Assembly: GCA_009703975.1 (NCBI GenBank)
Contig: WLFB01000061.1
Coordinates: 1-7,309 of the forward strand
Length of the DNA stretch: 7,309 bases
DNA from: Actinomycetota bacterium
GTDB lineage: Bacteria > Actinomycetota > Acidimicrobiia > Acidimicrobiales > Ilumatobacteraceae
Direction: 5' to 3'
Shown piece by piece: positions 5,349 to 7,309 of this stretch. The notes below the pieces were generated by a model, which saw nothing but the letters and a program-made list of their open reading frames with translations, was not told the origin of the DNA and searched no databases. Position 1 is the first letter of the stretch; every line of letters starts with the position of its first letter. The position numbers and the translations under genes are program-made.

Positions 5349-6164
5349 ATGGCCGTACGCACCGTTGTGATTCCTGCGGCCGGAATGGGCACGCGGTTCT
5401 TGCCAGCCACTCGTGTGACCCCAAAAGAATTGCTACCTATATATGACACGCCAGCAATACAGTTCGTAATCGACGAGGCGACCGCGGCGGGCATTGAACG
5501 AGTGATAATCGTTACAAGTCGTTCAAAGCCTTCGATTGAGGCATATGCGTCGTCTGCCAGCACCGCCAATGTTGCAGTCTCAGTTGTCTATCAAGATTCG
5601 CCGTTGGGTCTCGGTCATGCAATTAGCTGTGCGCGCAATGCCGTCGGTCAAGAGCCGTTCGCTGTGATGTTGCCGGATGAGATAATGGGTGATTCATCGC
5701 TGATGAAATCACTTATCGCGCTTTACGATCGCACAGGTACCAGCAGTATTGGATTAAAAAAAGTACCGATGTCTGAAGTCTCGAGCTATGGCAATGTCGA
5801 AATCGCCGGCAGAACAGACGTCTCGCCAAGCGAGAGTGCAGTTGCAATCAATCGTGTGATTGAAAAACCAAAACCTAGCGAAGCGGTCAGTGACCTTGTG
5901 ATTATTGGTAGATATGTTTTGACGCCGAATGTTTTTGATCATCTAGCGACGATCAAGCCAAGCCTTAATGGTGAATTTCAACTGACTGATGCGCTTGCTC
6001 TGCTTGCCAACGAAAATCAACTTGTAGGTATTGTCAGTGATATCACGCGATATGACACGGGTACGCCGATGGGTTTGTTGCGTGCAGTAATTGAGATTGC
6101 GCTGGGTCGCAATGATATTGGGCCGCAATTGAACTCTTGGCTTAAAGAAAAATTCAACAAATAG
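5349..6164 (+). CDS. galU: UTP--glucose-1-phosphate uridylyltransferase (GalU), short form
   Basis: The enzyme makes UDP-glucose from UTP and glucose 1-phosphate in the cytoplasm, supplying glycosyl donors for cell-surface and storage glycans. Visible motifs are the nucleotide-binding loop IPAAGMGTRFLPAT at residues 8-21, the PKELLPI segment with K26, SPLGLGHAI at 84-92, LPDE at 108-111 (D110 in the expected metal-binding position), VIEKPKP at 170-176, IIGRYVL at 185-191, GEFQLTDAL at 208-216 and YDTGTPMGLL at 235-244. At 271 residues it is shorter than the usual 290-300. The missing part lies between VTSRSK and GLGH, where only 26 residues separate the two. The start is fixed by an in-frame stop four codons upstream with no other start codon between. 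It is divergent from the FmdB-type gene (26 bp apart), and a beta-lactamase-family gene follows after 15 bp. A related sugar nucleotidyltransferase specificity remains possible. Confidence 0.9.
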   Translation: MAVRTVVIPAAGMGTRFLPATRVTPKELLPIYDTPAIQFVIDEATAAGIERVIIVTSRSKPSIEAYASSASTANVAVSVVYQDSPLGLGHAISCARNAVGQEPFAVMLPDEIMGDSSLMKSLIALYDRTGTSSIGLKKVPMSEVSSYGNVEIAGRTDVSPSESAVAINRVIEKPKPSEAVSDLVIIGRYVLTPNVFDHLATIKPSLNGEFQLTDALALLANENQLVGIVSDITRYDTGTPMGLLRAVIEIALGRNDIGPQLNSWLKEKFNK

Positions 6165-6166
6165 GT

Positions 6167-6172
6167 TAGGGT
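6167..6172 (+). promoter_or_regulatory. Putative -10 box (TAGGGT) for the beta-lactamase-family gene
   Basis: Just after the galU stop, TAGGGT ends 7 nt before the ATG at 6180, fitting the leaderless pattern seen at the other starts. Here AGGG at 6168-6171 could equally be a Shine-Dalgarno core 8 nt from the ATG, which would make this gene simply co-transcribed with galU. The two readings cannot be separated by sequence alone. Confidence 0.35.
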
Positions 6173-6179
6173 CACTGCT

Positions 6180-7309
6180 ATGGCGAATAATTTTGGGTTG
6201 ACGGTTGATCCTAAAGAAGTCAGTCTTGACGCGACGCGGCTAAAAAATATTGATAAGCACTTCAAGCGCTATGTAGATGAGGGTCGTCTGGCTGGTTTCG
6301 CAGTCGCGGTAGCACGTCGTGGCGAAGTAGCACATTTTGGAATGTACGGCCACAAAGATTCTGAAACAAGCGCGTCAATCACGAGCGACACGATGTATCG
6401 CATTTATTCAATGACCAAACCGGTTACATCGATTGCATTGATGATGCTCGTTGAACAAGGTCTGTTACAGCTCACAGACCCAGTGAGCAAATTTATTAAG
6501 TCATTCGGTGAAACTCGAGTTTGGAATACCGGAACAATTTTGAAGCCGATGACGGCGGCGCTAACCGAGCCGATACGGGTTTGGCATCTGTTGACCCATA
6601 CATCGGGGTTAACTTACGGATTTAATTATGCCGATGTTGTCGATGACATGTATCGGCGGGCCGGTTTTGAGACAGGTCTCTCCTATAACGAATCGCTTGA
6701 AGTTGTCTGTGACAAAATCGCGTCGTTGCCTTTGGTATTTCAACCTGGCTCAAGTTGGAACTACAGCATGGCTACTGACGTAGTTGGGCGAATTATTGAA
6801 GTAATTTCTAAAATGCCGTTAGATGAGTTCTTAGAAAAGAATATCTTTGCGCCGCTTGGTATGACAGACACGGCATTTTTTGTGCCAGAAGAAAAACGTT
6901 CTCGTGTTTCATCGCTCTATCGCTACGACGAAGTTAATCATTCAAAAATCAAACTTGACGCCCTTGGCAACAGTTCGCTTGAAAAGCCAAAGTTTCTTTC
7001 CGGTGGTGGAGGTTTAATCTCAACCGCTGGTGACTATTTTAAATTTATTAAAATGCTTGAAGGTCGTGGAAAATCAGGTGACGTTCGAATTGTTTCTTCG
7101 CGGACGATCGACTTAATGACACAGAACCACTTGCCAAATAATGCGGATATCTCAACTTTTGGTCGCCCAATTGGCGAAGAATTCTTATACGACGGACTCG
7201 GGTTTGGTTTGGGGTTTTCCGTTGTCGTCGATCAAGCAAAGACTCGAGTTGCCTGCCCGAAGGGGACATTCGCCTGGGGCGGAATGGCGAGCACCGCATT
7301 TTGGGTTGA
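6180..7309 (+). CDS. Serine hydrolase of the beta-lactamase / EstB-type family, C-terminus cut off by window edge
   Basis: I read 376 complete codons with no stop; the last two bases (ga) begin the next codon. The catalytic Ser-x-x-Lys is SMTK at residues 77-80 within YRIYSMTKPVTSIAL. The tyrosine motif is WNYSMATD at 193-200 (Y195), and WGG at 366-368 takes the place of the class C KTG triad. HLLTHTSGL at 136-144 is also typical of the family. Such proteins (Pfam Beta-lactamase) include class C beta-lactamases, DD-peptidases and esterases like EstB. The SMTKP form and the missing signal peptide favour a cytoplasmic esterase or hydrolase over a secreted antibiotic-resistance enzyme. Substrate unknown. 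The start at 6180 follows the galU stop (15 bp gap); the frame is closed by that same stop upstream. Little should be missing at the C-terminus, since WGG usually lies near the end. Confidence 0.88.
   Translation, partial: MANNFGLTVDPKEVSLDATRLKNIDKHFKRYVDEGRLAGFAVAVARRGEVAHFGMYGHKDSETSASITSDTMYRIYSMTKPVTSIALMMLVEQGLLQLTDPVSKFIKSFGETRVWNTGTILKPMTAALTEPIRVWHLLTHTSGLTYGFNYADVVDDMYRRAGFETGLSYNESLEVVCDKIASLPLVFQPGSSWNYSMATDVVGRIIEVISKMPLDEFLEKNIFAPLGMTDTAFFVPEEKRSRVSSLYRYDEVNHSKIKLDALGNSSLEKPKFLSGGGGLISTAGDYFKFIKMLEGRGKSGDVRIVSSRTIDLMTQNHLPNNADISTFGRPIGEEFLYDGLGFGLGFSVVVDQAKTRVACPKGTFAWGGMASTAFWV

Noticed and set aside
5323..5424. Longer FmdB protein starting at 5424
   Set aside because: The added 34 residues are antisense to the galU nucleotide-binding region, and the FmdB family begins at MPTY.
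6162..6182. Possible read-through fusion of galU with the beta-lactamase-family protein, since both are in the same frame separated by one TAG and five codons
   Set aside because: GalU ends naturally after its last helix, the hydrolase has a normal N-terminus, and no recoding signal is visible; same-frame spacing occurs one time in three by chance.

Overview
The window looks like chromosomal DNA from an actinobacterium. Its base composition is moderate (roughly half G+C by eye), lower than in most of that phylum, and coding density is very high: the largest gap between genes is 56 bp. Three things point to Actinobacteria, perhaps the Acidimicrobiia. First, a FmdB-family protein with a long serine-rich tail lies divergent from galU, an arrangement I recall from mycobacteria and streptomycetes. 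Second, a small SAF-domain membrane protein follows it. Third, the gene starts lack Shine-Dalgarno sequences and instead carry TAnnnT boxes 6-7 nt upstream, as on leaderless actinobacterial mRNAs. The phylum call is an inference; nothing here fixes a genus.

Layout. A PAP2-superfamily integral membrane protein (minus strand, GTG start at 783) runs off the left edge. It is divergent from a tight plus-strand operon at 840-4466: tldD (zinc peptidase subunit), its non-catalytic partner tldE/pmbA (ATGA overlap), and uppP (undecaprenyl-diphosphatase, 4 bp further on). This operon converges on a minus-strand pair at 4497-5322: a FmdB-type protein followed by a one-pass membrane protein with an SAF/RcpC-like domain. 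A 30-bp gap of short inverted and direct repeats separates the two operons. From 5349 the plus strand carries a shortened galU and, 15 bp after it, a serine beta-lactamase/esterase-family hydrolase (SMTK motif) that runs off the right edge.

How the genes relate. UppP recycles the undecaprenyl carrier, GalU makes UDP-glucose for cell-surface glycans, and the PAP2 protein is probably a membrane lipid phosphatase or phosphotransferase, so much of the window concerns the envelope. TldD/TldE is a peptidase working on unfolded peptides. The FmdB protein resembles the mycobacterial redox-regulated chaperone Ruc, but it has no cysteine at all, so the usual zinc/redox switch is missing.

I see no phage, insertion sequence, CRISPR array, tRNA or rRNA, and no clearly new multi-gene system. 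The most unusual signals are the cysteine-free FmdB/Ruc homologue, the repeated leaderless-type promoter spacing (including two divergent -10 boxes that share two bases), and a GalU lacking a stretch of about 20 residues.
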